From positions 1 through 36,593 of the forward strand of contig CAOKRC010000018.1 of assembly GCA_948471035.1 (NCBI GenBank): a stretch of 36,593 nt of DNA. Direction: 5' to 3'. Shown piece after piece: positions 8,916-17,745 of this stretch (its first letter is position 1; each line of letters starts with the position of its first letter). Position numbers and translations under genes: made by a program. The DNA comes from an uncultured Clostridium sp. GTDB taxonomy: Bacteria; Bacillota; Clostridia; TANB77; CAG-508. The notes under the pieces are model-generated. The model was not told the origin of the DNA. It made no database searches and saw nothing but the letters and a program-made list of their open reading frames with translations.

Positions 8916-9908
8916 TTAATATATGTAATTTTGTGGGTTTTGTGCAACCCCATTTATTCTTATTTCAAAATGTAAGTGATTTCCATATGAACGACCTGTA
9001 TTTCCAACTGCTGCTATTACTTCTCCTTGTGATACTTTTTGTCCTGGTTTTACATATAATGCACTACAATGTCCATATGCTGTTTCTATTCCATTTCCAT
9101 GTGATACTACAACACAATTTCCATATCCGCCATTGTATCCTGTACTTGCTGAGACAACTGTTCCTGATGCCGCTACTTTTATCCCTGTACCTTTTGCTGC
9201 TCCTATATCTACTCCTTTATGTGTTGACCCCCATCTTGAGCCAAATCTTGAAGTTACTGTTCCTGATACTGGTTTTATTAGGTTTATTCCTAATGCTACT
9301 TTTTTGCTTGATGTATTTGCACTTGAAGCATATTTTACACTTCCAGATGAGTTAGTTACTGCTTTTTTCTCTACTACTTCTTCTTTTTCATATAATTTCG
9401 ATACTACTTCTTCCTTTGTTACTACATCTTTTGCTTCAGCAACATATTTTGTTTGAATTGTAAGTTGTTCTCTATTTTTACTATTTTTTTCTTTTAACTC
9501 ACTAATTGCTTGTTCTGCTTCTTCGAAAGTTGAAAGATATAACTTCTCTTCTCCATCATCTAATACAGCAAAATACTTATAATATGTTTTTCCAGAGTCT
9601 TTTACTATATCAAATATTTCATCATCATTTGCTTCGATATCTTTTTTTAATAGACATAACTTATATTCTGGTAAGTTCTCAACCTCTACAAAAGCAACAT
9701 TTTGTCCATTTCCACTTTCTATGTATTCGTTTATCTTCTGTTGTAAATTACTTTTATCCTTTGTATAACCTATTGCTTGTCCATTTAAATGTACACTATA
9801 GGTTGGTTTATATATAAAGGCTGTTGCTCCAACTATTAAACATAATGCTAAAACTACTACAGATATAATTTTTATCCATGTTCTTATATGTATTAATATT
9901 TTTTTCAT
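8916..9908 (-). CDS. Membrane-anchored M23 peptidoglycan endopeptidase
   Basis: Encodes 330 aa. It has an N-terminal membrane anchor (about 12-32), a middle region with a low-complexity charged stretch, and a C-terminal M23 domain (about 215-328). The zinc ligands are visible as HKGVD and HLHFEI, with YGHCSALYVKPGQKVSQGEVI between them. It should hydrolyse peptidoglycan cross-bridges outside the membrane. LytM domains of this shape occur in SpoIIQ and in general wall hydrolases; I cannot decide between them. It is single, with no clear operon partner. The GGC GGA in NGGYG holds an out-of-frame CGG. Confidence 0.85.
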   Translation of the reverse strand: MKKILIHIRTWIKIISVVVLALCLIVGATAFIYKPTYSVHLNGQAIGYTKDKSNLQQKINEYIESGNGQNVAFVEVENLPEYKLCLLKKDIEANDDEIFDIVKDSGKTYYKYFAVLDDGEEKLYLSTFEEAEQAISELKEKNSKNREQLTIQTKYVAEAKDVVTKEEVVSKLYEKEEVVEKKAVTNSSGSVKYASSANTSSKKVALGINLIKPVSGTVTSRFGSRWGSTHKGVDIGAAKGTGIKVAASGTVVSASTGYNGGYGNCVVVSHGNGIETAYGHCSALYVKPGQKVSQGEVIAAVGNTGRSYGNHLHFEIRINGVAQNPQNYIY

Positions 9909-10138
9909 ATGTTTACTTTAATACACTCCTTATTTCTTTTATGTTGTTATTTTACATTAAGTATTTTTTTTTCACAATTATTGATTATGGTTATTTTTTT
10001 TGATTGTATTTAATTTTTCTTTAATATCTCTTTTTTTCTCTTCTTTTCTCTACGTATCGATATTTTGTAATATTTTTGTAATATTTTGTTTAAATCTAGG
10101 GATTTCTAAAGAAAAAAATTTTTTATAATTTTTTTAAC

Positions 10139-10237
10139 GTAGGGGCGGACACAGGGCCTGCCCCTACATTGTATATTAACATTATTTTTTATGGTATTTC
10201 TCCGTCAGTTGGGCAGACTAAAGTCGCCTGCCCCTAC
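10139..10237. repeat. Two GC-rich palindromes of the GGGGC/GCCCC family
   Basis: Copy 1 (10139-10167) is GTAGGGGC...GCCCCTAC. Copy 2 (10211-10237) is GGGCAG...CTGCCC followed by CTAC. Related units lie at 25885-25932, 28550-28574, 34254-34278 and 34659-34684. The rest of the 9909-10259 gap is featureless AT-rich sequence. Confidence 0.7.
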
Positions 10238-10259
10238 ATTTGCCCCGTCCATACAATCT

Positions 10260-10505
10260 TTAAGATTGTAATTCGTTTTTTACAGTAGTTATTTCTGTTA
10301 CAGTTGCTTTTGCTGCTGGTTGATAATATCCTTTGCTTTGAGCTATTTTAAACATTTCATATTGAAAACTTTCATCATTGTTTCTAATTTGCTGTAATGT
10401 TTGTCTTAGCCCCATATTCTCTGCTTCCGTAATAGCTGTTTGATATGCTGTTAAATCTGCTTTTACACTTGATAAAATATCGTTTACCATTGTTTTTTCA
10501 TCCAT
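10260..10505 (-). CDS. CotF-like spore coat protein
   Basis: Encodes 81 aa. MDEKTMVNDILSSVKADLTA, QIRNNDESFQYEMFKIAQSK and GYYQPAA are typical of the CotF/ferritin-like coat domain, a helical pair found in spore coats. I chose the ATG at 10505, which has GGAGTGG upstream; an in-frame ATG at 10547 has no ribosome site. It is paired with a second short coat-like protein just upstream (10588-10776), as is common in Clostridia. Confidence 0.8.
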   Translation of the reverse strand: MDEKTMVNDILSSVKADLTAYQTAITEAENMGLRQTLQQIRNNDESFQYEMFKIAQSKGYYQPAAKATVTEITTVKNELQS

Positions 10506-10587
10506 TTTAAATTCCACTCCTTTCTCACTTTGATAGAAAACACTCATAGCTATAAAAGAAAATCACATTTTCTTCAAACTATTTTCC

Positions 10588-10776
10588 TTAACTATTTAAA
10601 AATGACATTAATTTTTGTTTTGTATTTAAGCTATCTTGTGCTGCTTTTGTAAATACTTGTTTAATTTGTGGGTCTACTGCTTGTGAAGAAAATGTATTTA
10701 GTTTTTGATACGCTGTTTCATGTGCTCCTATTAAATGTCTTAAATGTTGTAATTCTAATTGATTTAAATCTGCCAC
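10588..10776 (-). CDS. Small CotF-like companion protein
   Basis: Encodes 62 aa from GTG 10776, placed 5-6 nt after AAAGGAAGG. The upstream ATG at 10794 overlaps that ribosome site and is less likely. The sequence (MADLNQLELQHLRHLIGAHE and KAAQDSLNTKQKLMSFL) matches the first half of the coat-F fold. It is encoded just before the other CotF-like gene and is probably co-transcribed in the mother cell. The sporulation role is inferred from family and pairing. Confidence 0.7.
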   Translation of the reverse strand: MADLNQLELQHLRHLIGAHETAYQKLNTFSSQAVDPQIKQVFTKAAQDSLNTKQKLMSFLNS

Positions 10777-10929
10777 AATAATCCTTCCTTTCATAATTTA
10801 TCTCTAAACTATTATTTTCCAGATTAATTTTTTTATTCATTTTTATTAGATTTTGTTAGTATTAGTTTATTTAAAAAACGTTAAACTTTATCTTATAACA
10901 ACTTCATTTTGAAACTCAGCAAATAGCGT

Positions 10930-10958
10930 TTGACACATTATGTAAAATATTATATAAT
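10930..10958 (+). promoter_or_regulatory. Consensus promoter of the 11063 cassette
   Basis: TTGACA (10930-10935), 17-bp spacer, TATAAT (10953-10958). It drives a leader of about 95 nt that contains ATCGC/GCGAT and the hairpin at 10992-11026. Confidence 0.8.
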
Positions 10959-10991
10959 TATTTTATCGCTTTATGCGATTTGTAACTTTGT

Positions 10992-11026
10992 TTATAAAAT
11001 TTATTTGGTCAGGGTAAATTTTATAA
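10992..11026 (+). promoter_or_regulatory. Long leader hairpin before the 11063 gene
   Basis: TTATAAAATTTA (10992-11003) pairs with TAAATTTTATAA (11015-11026): 12 bp around an 11-nt loop containing GGTCAGG. No T-run follows, so it is not a terminator. CCTGACC, complementary to the loop GGTCAGG, recurs at 11379-11385 just before the gene's terminator. Confidence 0.6.
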
Positions 11027-11062
11027 ACTTTAACCTTGTTTTCTATAAAAAAGGAGCAAAAT

Positions 11063-11365
11063 ATGGAGTTTATTAAAGTTCATAGGTATAATTCTTGTGA
11101 AGGATTAGAATATCCATATATGGTAACTAAGGAAGTAATTATTCCTATTCCTTCTATTGTCAAAATTGAACCTGCTGATCGGTTTTGTGAATCTTCTTTT
11201 TCTAAGGAAGAACGGATGGCATTCGGCATTGGCATGGAAGGTAGCTACATTACCACCTCTCAAACAGACGAGTATGGTAAAATAATATCTGTATTTGTCT
11301 GTGAGAGCCCTAATACTATTGTAGAAATAATTAATAAAGGCAATGAAAATCGGGTATTACCATAG
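11063..11365 (+). CDS. 100-aa unknown protein, in-frame CGG read as Arg, foreign-looking
   Basis: Encodes 100 aa from ATG 11063 after AAGGAG. I recognise no domain. The C-terminal half looks like beta strands (SYITTSQTDEYGKIISVFV). It is a self-contained cassette with a perfect promoter, a structured leader and its own terminator. Composition is less AT-rich than the neighbours (GGC, AGC, ACC codons). It has three in-frame CGG codons (11180, 11213, 11351) that make sense only as Arg. Applying the +1 rule at the first would garble the protein and end it about 33 codons later. Recent acquisition from a standard-code source is a reasonable inference. Confidence 0.6.
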   Translation: MEFIKVHRYNSCEGLEYPYMVTKEVIIPIPSIVKIEPADRFCESSFSKEERMAFGIGMEGSYITTSQTDEYGKIISVFVCESPNTIVEIINKGNENRVLP

Positions 11366-11385
11366 TATAGCAACTACTCCTGACC

Positions 11386-11418
11386 AAAGGAGATGGACAG
11401 TTTCTGTCCATCTCCTTT
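11386..11418. terminator. Bidirectional terminator between the 11063 gene and pcrA
   Basis: A perfect 15-bp stem, AAAGGAGATGGACAG paired with CTGTCCATCTCCTTT around TTT. It abuts the pcrA stop at 11420. Confidence 0.85.
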
Positions 11419-11419
11419 A

Positions 11420-13700
11420 TTAATTTATTATTTCAAGCCCTGCAAATTTTGCCATTAGGCGTTTATGTCCTACTTTATCGAATGTTATATCTACTTTTAG
11501 GTCTTCTCCTTCTTGTTCTACATAGTTTATTGTTCCTTCTCCAAATTTTTTGTGGTATACTCGTTTTCCTGCTTTATATATAGATATATCTATACTTGGT
11601 TCTTCTTTTTTATTTAGATTATTTAGGAAGCTCTCAGCTGACCTAAAGTTAAATGTTTCATTTTTTGTTTTTACAGGTATTTCATTTTTGTCTATTTTTC
11701 TTGTTGTAACTTTTCCTCCATATGTCCAATTAAATTTAGAATCTTCAAATGTTCCTATTTGCATATTTTCTATTTCTTCTAATCCCTCTACACATTCTTG
11801 TGGAATTTCTTCTACAAATCTTGATATAGAATTACAACTTGTTGAACCAAATATCGTCCTTCTTTTTGCACAGGTTAAATATAAATCGTTTTTTGCTCTT
11901 GTTATTCCTACATAACAAAGTCGTCTTTCTTCTTCTAGCTCTTTTGGTTCTCCTATTGATTTATATCCTGGAAAAATTCCTTCTTCCATTCCTACTAAAA
12001 ATACTACTGGAAATTCTAGACCTTTTGCACTATGCAAAGTCATAAGTGTTATGGTATCTTGCTCTTCTTCTAAGTTATCAATATCACTTGATAGTGTTAT
12101 TCCCTCTAAAAAATCTCCAAGTGTTGCATCAGCTTCTTGCTCTTCAAATTCTATTGCTACTGTTAAGAATTCTTCTAAGTTTTCTATTCTATTTTCTGCT
12201 TCAGTAGTGTTTTCAAGTTCTAATGCTTTAGTATAACCAGTTTTATTTAGGGTTTCTTTTATTAGTTCTGATATTTCAATTTTTCCCTCTAATCCTCTTA
12301 GTTCTTCTATAATTTGAATAAATTCCCTAGAGTTTAAAAATACTCTATTTAGCCCATATTGTTCTGCGTTTTTTATTATTTCATACATTGATGTACCGAG
12401 TTTCTTCTGCAAGTTTTTGTACATTATCTAAACTTGTTTTTCCTATTCCTCTTTTAGGTTCATTTATAATTCTAATTAGACTTAAATTATCGTTTGTATT
12501 ATGTATTAATCTTAGATATGCAATTATATCTTTTATTTCTTTTCTTTCATAGAATTTTAGACCACCTATTATTTTATATGGTATATCTTCTCTTACAAGT
12601 ATTTCTTCTATTGCACGTGACTGTGTATTCATTCTATATAATATTGCAAAATCTTTAAATTTATAGTATTCTTCTCTTTTTAAGTGATTTATTTGTTCTA
12701 CAATGTAACGTGCCTCATCATATTCATCTTCTGCTCTATGTACTGTAGGTAAGTTTCCTTTTTCATTTTTGGTCCATAGCTTTTTTTCGTATTTTGTTTC
12801 ATTATTTTTTATTACTGAATTTGCAACATTTAATATGCTTCCTGTACATCTATAATTTTGCTCTAATTTTATTATTTTTGTTCCTGGAAAATCTTTTTCA
12901 AAGTTTAGTATGTTTGATATATCTGCTCCTCTAAATGAATAAATTCCTTGGTCGTTATCTCCTACTACTGTTATGTTTCCATATCTTCCTGCAAGTAATG
13001 ATATTAGCATAAATTGAGCTTTGTTTGTATCTTGGTATTCGTCTACTAATATGTATTTGAATTTTTCAGAATAATATTCTAGTACATCTGGATTTTCAGT
13101 TAATATTTTTATTGCAAAATTGATTATATCATCAAAATCTAATGCATTGTTTTCTTTTAATCTTTTTTGATATAGTGTATATATACTTGCTATTTTTTCT
13201 TTTCTAAAATCTCCATTTGCACGTGCCATATAACTGCTCGGTTCTAGCATTTCATTTTTTGCATTGCTTATTTCGCATTGTACAATTCTATCTGTAAACA
13301 TTTTATCGTCTATGTTTAAATCTTTTAAACAGTTTTTTATCATTGCCCTCCCGTCACTTGTATCAAATATTACAAATGAAGATTCATATCCTATTCTATC
13401 TATATATCTTCTTAAAATTCTTACACATACCCAGTGGAATGTTCCTATCCACATATCGCGTGCTACTTCACCTACTAAGTTTTCTACTCTTTCTTTCATT
13501 TCATTTGCTGCTTTGTTTGTAAATGTTATGGCTAGTATATTCCATGGTTTTATATCTTTTTGTTGTATTAAATATGCTATTTTATGTGTTAATACTTTTG
13601 TTTTTCCACTTCCTGCTCCTGCTATTACTAGGCTTGGTCCTTCACAATTTATAACTGCTTCATATTGCTTATCATTTAATCCTTCTAATAAATCTTGCAT
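11420..13700 (-). CDS. pcrA: ATP-dependent DNA helicase PcrA/UvrD, one CGG +1 site
   Basis: Encodes 759 aa after recoding, normal for PcrA, a 3'-5' SF1A helicase in repair and rolling-circle replication. Motifs in order: Walker A AGAGSGKT (about 29-36), ITFTNKAA (Ia), LVDEYQDTN (II), GDNDQGIYSFRGA (III), LEQNYRC (IV), TLMTLHSAKGLEFPVV (V), YVGITRAK (VI). The end GEGTINYVEQEGEDLKV is the RNA-polymerase-binding Tudor-like domain. Conventional reading stops at residue 439. Skipping the C at 12398 gives ETGTSMYEI (Gly435) and joins the halves into one frame. Essential in Bacillus, so a broken copy is unlikely. Confidence 0.92.
12396..12398 (-). other. CGG +1 recoding site of pcrA
   Basis: GAA ACT CGG TAC ATC AAT GTA TGA would stop. 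Skipping the C gives GAA ACT GGT ACA TCA ATG TAT GAA. Confidence 0.88.
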
Positions 13701-13824
13701 TTTTTTACTCCTCTTATATTTCGCGAATTTATGTTTGTATTCTATTATAAAAAATATTAAAAGTCAATATTATTTTGTATTGTTTTTTTGTAAAATATTA
13801 CTATGTATATTTTTCTGGTTTTGC

Positions 13825-13853
13825 TTGACATAATATGTAAAATGTGGTATTAT
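13825..13853 (+). promoter_or_regulatory. Promoter of the 13893 cassette
   Basis: TTGACA (13825-13830), 17-bp spacer, TATTAT (13848-13853). Confidence 0.75.
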
Positions 13854-13892
13854 TTTATATGTCATAAATCTAATAGGAGGAGGTAAACAGCA

Positions 13893-14207
13893 ATGTCAGG
13901 TAGAGATATCTTCAAAGAGATAAGCTATTCTAAAGTTTTTGCGCAAAATGCTATAAATTTTGCACAAAATGGCTCCATTGAACTCGATAATTCTGATTCT
14001 GCTTTGGAGTTCTTGACTTTGTATTTGGTATTATTGTCAAGTAGCGAATTTCCTAAGTATGACCCTGATAGATTGTTAGAGAGCTATCAGTCTTTCAAGG
14101 CACACTTAGAAGAAAAGGGGCAAATCAGTTCTAACGAGTTTTTATCTCATCCACGGGAGAATATGCAATACATTCTCCAAAACAATATTTGCATAATGCA
14201 AAAGTAA
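13893..14207 (+). CDS. 104-aa unknown protein, foreign-looking cassette
   Basis: Encodes 104 aa from ATG 13893 after GGAGGAGGT. Probably all-helical and soluble (MSGRDIFKEISYSKVFAQNA, DRLLESYQSFKAHLEEKGQI). I recognise no family. Like the 11063 gene it stands alone between a near-consensus promoter and its own strong terminator, opposite pcrA. It has one in-frame CGG (14154, HPRENM) that reads naturally as Arg. A +1 shift there would change the last 17 residues and run past the natural stop into the terminator. Cargo or a recent arrival is an inference. Confidence 0.6.
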   Translation: MSGRDIFKEISYSKVFAQNAINFAQNGSIELDNSDSALEFLTLYLVLLSSSEFPKYDPDRLLESYQSFKAHLEEKGQISSNEFLSHPRENMQYILQNNICIMQK

Positions 14208-14212
14208 CGCTA

Positions 14213-14241
14213 GAGGCTTGCAAACTCCATTTGCAAGCCTC
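14213..14241 (+). terminator. Terminator of the 13893 cassette
   Basis: GAGGCTTGCAA paired with TTGCAAGCCTC, loop of 7 nt, then TTCTTT. Confidence 0.85.
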
Positions 14242-14298
14242 TTCTTTATAATATTAAATTAATTTATTATATTTTAAATAATTTATATTTTAGCTATA

Positions 14299-15205
14299 TT
14301 AACCAATTTCTCTACTATCATCCTCATTTTCTCTCACAACTCTATATTTATCTGTATTTTGCATTTTATTTGCCTCTTCTACATTTTTTGATACTCTTTC
14401 ATATTCTATAAGTTCTAATTCACATATTTTTTCGTTTTTTTCTTCTTCTGTTAATTCAGGATCTCTCCTAATATTATCAATTACTAGTTGACTAACATTA
14501 TATACTGTATATCTTTTTACTATATCATTATTTTTTGTATAATTCCCTTTTAAAACTTGCATTACTGTTAAACCATCTTTGGCTTCTGTTGGTGTAAGTT
14601 CTAGAGCTCCTGCTGCATAATGGACAGATTTATTTGGGAGTTTTTGATCCCTCTTTATACATAGTCTATTATATATATCTACTATTCTGCTGTTTTCATA
14701 TTTTTTATACGATGTATTTGCTCTTTCAAATTGTTCTTGGCTAAGTTCATATTCACTAAGAGCTGTCCCGAATATCTATAAGATTGCTATTTACTTGCCC
14801 AACTGCAACATACAAAGAAAAATTTTCTATTACAGCTACTGCATTTAAATCAGCTGTTTTAAAATTTTCATCTTTTTGTGTTTCATATATTATATCGCTT
14901 ACTATTTTTCTATTTTCTTGAGTACTTATGTCGCTTAAATCTATTTCTGGATTTTCTTGTTTTGATTTCATCACTATCTCACTAAATTTTTTAAATCTTT
15001 CTTCTATATTCTTTTTATCTTTTACTTCTATTCCACTTTTTTTATATAGACTTAATAATCTAAACATATTTATTTTATCTAGTTCATTTTCTTTAATATA
15101 ATTCTCATATACACCTAATTCTAATAAATACATTTGATATTTGTCATATGCTTTTTTAACATCACTATCTATTATTTTTTCTCTTATATTTTTTATTTTT
15201 TTCAT
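14299..15205 (-). CDS. 301-aa unknown soluble protein, one CGG +1 site
   Basis: After recoding at 14770 the frame runs 301 aa without a break; conventional reading stops a few codons after the site. No family recognised. It is mostly charged helices (KKAYDKYQMYLLELGVYEN; later LTEEEKNEKICELELIEYER) around a short hydrophobic core (NAVAVIENFSLYVAVGQVN). There is no signal peptide or membrane segment. I chose ATG 15205, 6 nt after AAGAGGTG; GTG 15214 would overlap that site. It lies downstream of the LMW-PTP gene on the same strand. Recoded residue is Gly146. Confidence 0.7.
14768..14770 (-). other. CGG +1 recoding site of the 301-aa unknown
   Basis: GAT ATT CGG GAC AGC TCT TAG would stop. Skipping the C gives GAT ATT GGG ACA GCT CTT AGT GAA and 155 further residues. 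Confidence 0.8.
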
Positions 15206-15257
15206 ACGTATCACCTCTTATACTTTTGTATATCGTTATTATTTTAACATATTTTAC

Positions 15258-15716
15258 TTATAAAATCAACTTTACTAATTTTTCTAAACATGCATCTATT
15301 TCTATTGCACAAAACCTGTATGTTTCTACATCATATCCCCAAGGGTCTTTAATATCTAAATCTTCTTTTTCTTCATTTGCTTGTACATATTCTTTCATTG
15401 TAAATACTTTATTTTTTAAATTTGGATATTCATATAATATTGTATTTTTATGTGATGTTGTAGCACATAAAATTAAATCCATTTCTTCTATATTAGATTT
15501 TTTTATATTTGTTGCTCTATGTTTAGTTAAATCTACTTCATATTCCTCCATTACATCACAAGCATTATATGTTGCCATATCTCCATCACTTGCAAATATT
15601 CCACAAGAGTATATTTCTACATTTTTTATATTATTGTCTTTTAGCTTTTTTTCCATTAGCCAATGTGCCATTGCACTTCTACATATGTTTCCTGTACATA
15701 CAAACATTATCTTCAT
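15258..15716 (-). CDS. Low-molecular-weight protein-tyrosine phosphatase family
   Basis: Encodes 152 aa. The phosphate-binding loop C-X5-R is CTGNICRS at residues 7-14, and the catalytic Asp motif is DPWG near residue 128. It dephosphorylates protein tyrosine or arginine phosphate; YwlE-type enzymes in this fold act on arginine. Arsenate reductase activity is a less likely alternative in this context. It sits downstream of a ZIP transporter and prfA, as in many Clostridia, where Sua5 often lies between; Sua5 is absent. Intact, no CGG. Confidence 0.85.
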   Translation of the reverse strand: MKIMFVCTGNICRSAMAHWLMEKKLKDNNIKNVEIYSCGIFASDGDMATYNACDVMEEYEVDLTKHRATNIKKSNIEEMDLILCATTSHKNTILYEYPNLKNKVFTMKEYVQANEEKEDLDIKDPWGYDVETYRFCAIEIDACLEKLVKLIL

Positions 15717-15769
15717 ACTATTTCATCCTTTTTTCTTTTTTATTTTATAGCATTTATTAAAACTCGCTT

Positions 15770-16514
15770 TTACACAGTAGTCGCAAGAATTCCCAATATA
15801 AAACCTAATATATTACCAATACTTGACATTCTTCCTTTGTATAACTTATTAGATTCTGGTAATAATTCTCCTGAAACTATATATAACATTGCTCCTGCTG
15901 CGAATGCAAGGCATACTGATATTACATTTTGTGATATGGTTCCGCAGGCTTGCTCCAAAGAATGCTCCTACTCCTGTTGTAACACCAGATAATATAACAT
16001 AGAATATCACTTTTGATACTTTCATTCCTCCATTTTTCATAGGTACAGCCATTGAAACTCCTTCTGGTATATCATGTAAAAGAATTGCAATAGCTAGTGA
16101 ATACCCAAGGCTTATTGATGCTCCAAACCCCGCTCCTATACTAAGTCCTTCTGGAAAATTGTGTAATGCCAGCCCTATACTTACAACTATCCCTGTTTTT
16201 AGTAATGTATTTTGATTTTTTGAGTCTTTTATACTAGTACTAAATTTCTTTTGTACTAGTATATCACAAATTATCATACATACAACACCAAATATCACTC
16301 CTAATATAACTTGTGCTATATTAGATATTTCTAGTGCTTCTGGTACTAAATCAAAACATACAATTGAAACCATAAGTCCTGATGCCATTGATAATATAAA
16401 ACTTAAAAATTTATTGCTTGTATTTTTGAAAGTTACTCCTATTATTCCTCCTAAAGTAGTGCCAAATGTTCCAAAAAATAAACCAATCAATGTTGTTTTT
16501 ATTAAATATTCCAA
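15770..16514 (-). CDS. ZIP-family metal transporter (ZupT-like), one CGG +1 site
   Basis: Encodes 247 aa after recoding, with about eight membrane helices. Helix IV has the metal-binding signature GLALHNFPEGLSIGAGF and helix V has LLHDIPEGVSMAVP, both diagnostic of ZIP/ZupT importers of zinc and other divalent metals. The frame breaks in FFGASLG at residue 191. Skipping the C at 15944 continues into TISQNVISVCLAFAAGAM and the terminal helices (LLPESN, GRMSSIGNILGF). The start is TTG 16514 after AAGGAG, as nothing better exists. It follows prfA. Confidence 0.88.
15942..15944 (-). other. CGG +1 recoding site of the ZIP transporter
   Basis: AGC CTG CGG AAC CAT becomes AGC CTG GGA ACC ATA TCA CAA AAT, restoring SLGTISQN and the last two helices. 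Confidence 0.87.
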
Positions 16515-16610
16515 AATAAAAATCTCCTTAAATCAAATAACTTTATTAATAGTTTATTTATTAAGAAGATTTTTTATTCATTTATTTATGTTTCATATGA
16601 CTATAACTTT

Positions 16611-17678
16611 TTACTCTTCGTCTCCTTTTAGTCTTTCTGCTCTATCTTGAGCAATTAGCGAGTCTAACATTTCATCTAAATTTCCATTTAAGAAATCTTC
16701 CATTTGGAATATACTAAGCCCTATTCTATGGTCTGTTATACGACCTTGTGGATAGTTATATGTTCTAATTTTTTCACTTCTATCTCCGCTTCCTACTTGG
16801 CTTTTTCTTTCATTTGCAAGTTCAGAATCTCTTTTATTCTTTTCTATTTCATATAGTCTTGAACTTAATAGTTTCATCGCATATTCCCTATTTTGTACTT
16901 GTGAACGCTCTGTTTGACATTCTGCAACAAGTCCTGTTGGAATGTGTGTTAATCTTACTGCTGAAGATGTTTTATTTACATGTTGTCCTCCTGCTCCTGA
17001 TGCTCTAAATACATCCATTTTTATATCTGCTGGATTTATATCTATTTCTACATCTTCTACTACTGGAAGTACTGCAACTGTTGCAGTTGATGTATGTATT
17101 CTTCCACTTGATTCTGTATCTGGCACTCTTTGTACACGGTGTACTCCACTTTCAAATTTTAATCTTGAGTATACTCCTTTTCCTGTAATCATAAATGAAA
17201 TTTCCTTGTATCCTCCAAGTCCTGTTTCATTTTCATTTAATATTTCTATTTTCCAATGTTTTCTTTCTGCATACATTGAATACATCCTAAATAGTGTTCC
17301 TGCAAATAATGCCGCTTCTTCTCCTCCTGCTCCACCTCTTATTTCACAGATAGCATTTTTATCATCATCTGGGTCTTTTGGGATTAATAATATTTTTAAT
17401 TCTTCCTCTATTACTTTTAGCTTTTCTTTAGCTTCTAACATTTCTGCTTCTGCAAGATCTTTTATTTCTTTATCTTCTTCTTTCATCATCTCTAGGGCTT
17501 CTTCATAATTTGCTTTTACTTTTTTGTATTCTCTATATTTTTCAACTATTGGCGTCATATCAGAGTGCTCTTTCATAAGTTTCTGCCATTCATTAGTTCT
17601 TGAAATAACTTCTGGATCACTAATCTTTTCTGTTAGTTCATTATATCTTTTTTCTACATCATCTAATTTTTGAAACAT
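16611..17678 (-). CDS. prfA: Peptide chain release factor 1
   Basis: Encodes 355 aa, full length. The GGQ motif is in [20 protein letters not shown] and the stop-recognition region around [14 protein letters not shown] and [12 protein letters not shown] is intact. It terminates translation at UAA and UAG. Its two CGG trinucleotides are out of frame (AGC GGA, GCG GCA). Intact here, which matters because release-factor competition influences +1 shifts elsewhere. The ATG has GAGGAGAG upstream. prmC, often adjacent, is not seen. Confidence 0.95.
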   Translation of the reverse strand: MFQKLDDVEKRYNELTEKISDPEVISRTNEWQKLMKEHSDMTPIVEKYREYKKVKANYEEALEMMKEEDKEIKDLAEAEMLEAKEKLKVIEEELKILLIPKDPDDDKNAICEIRGGAGGEEAALFAGTLFRMYSMYAERKHWKIEILNENETGLGGYKEISFMITGKGVYSRLKFESGVHRVQRVPDTESSGRIHTSTATVAVLPVVEDVEIDINPADIKMDVFRASGAGGQHVNKTSSAVRLTHIPTGLVAECQTERSQVQNREYAMKLLSSRLYEIEKNKRDSELANERKSQVGSGDRSEKIRTYNYPQGRITDHRIGLSIFQMEDFLNGNLDEMLDSLIAQDRAERLKGDEE

Positions 17679-17745
17679 ATTTGTCTCTCCTCTTATTTTA
17701 TAATACTATAGTATTATACACGCATTTTTTTAATTTATCAATAGG

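Noticed and set aside
13264-13833. 189-codon + strand frame over pcrA
   Set aside because: Shadow of pcrA with no independent support.
15258-15716. Arsenate reductase (ArsC) instead of phosphatase
   Set aside because: The C-X5-R loop and DPWG motif fit LMW-PTP, and no ars genes are nearby.
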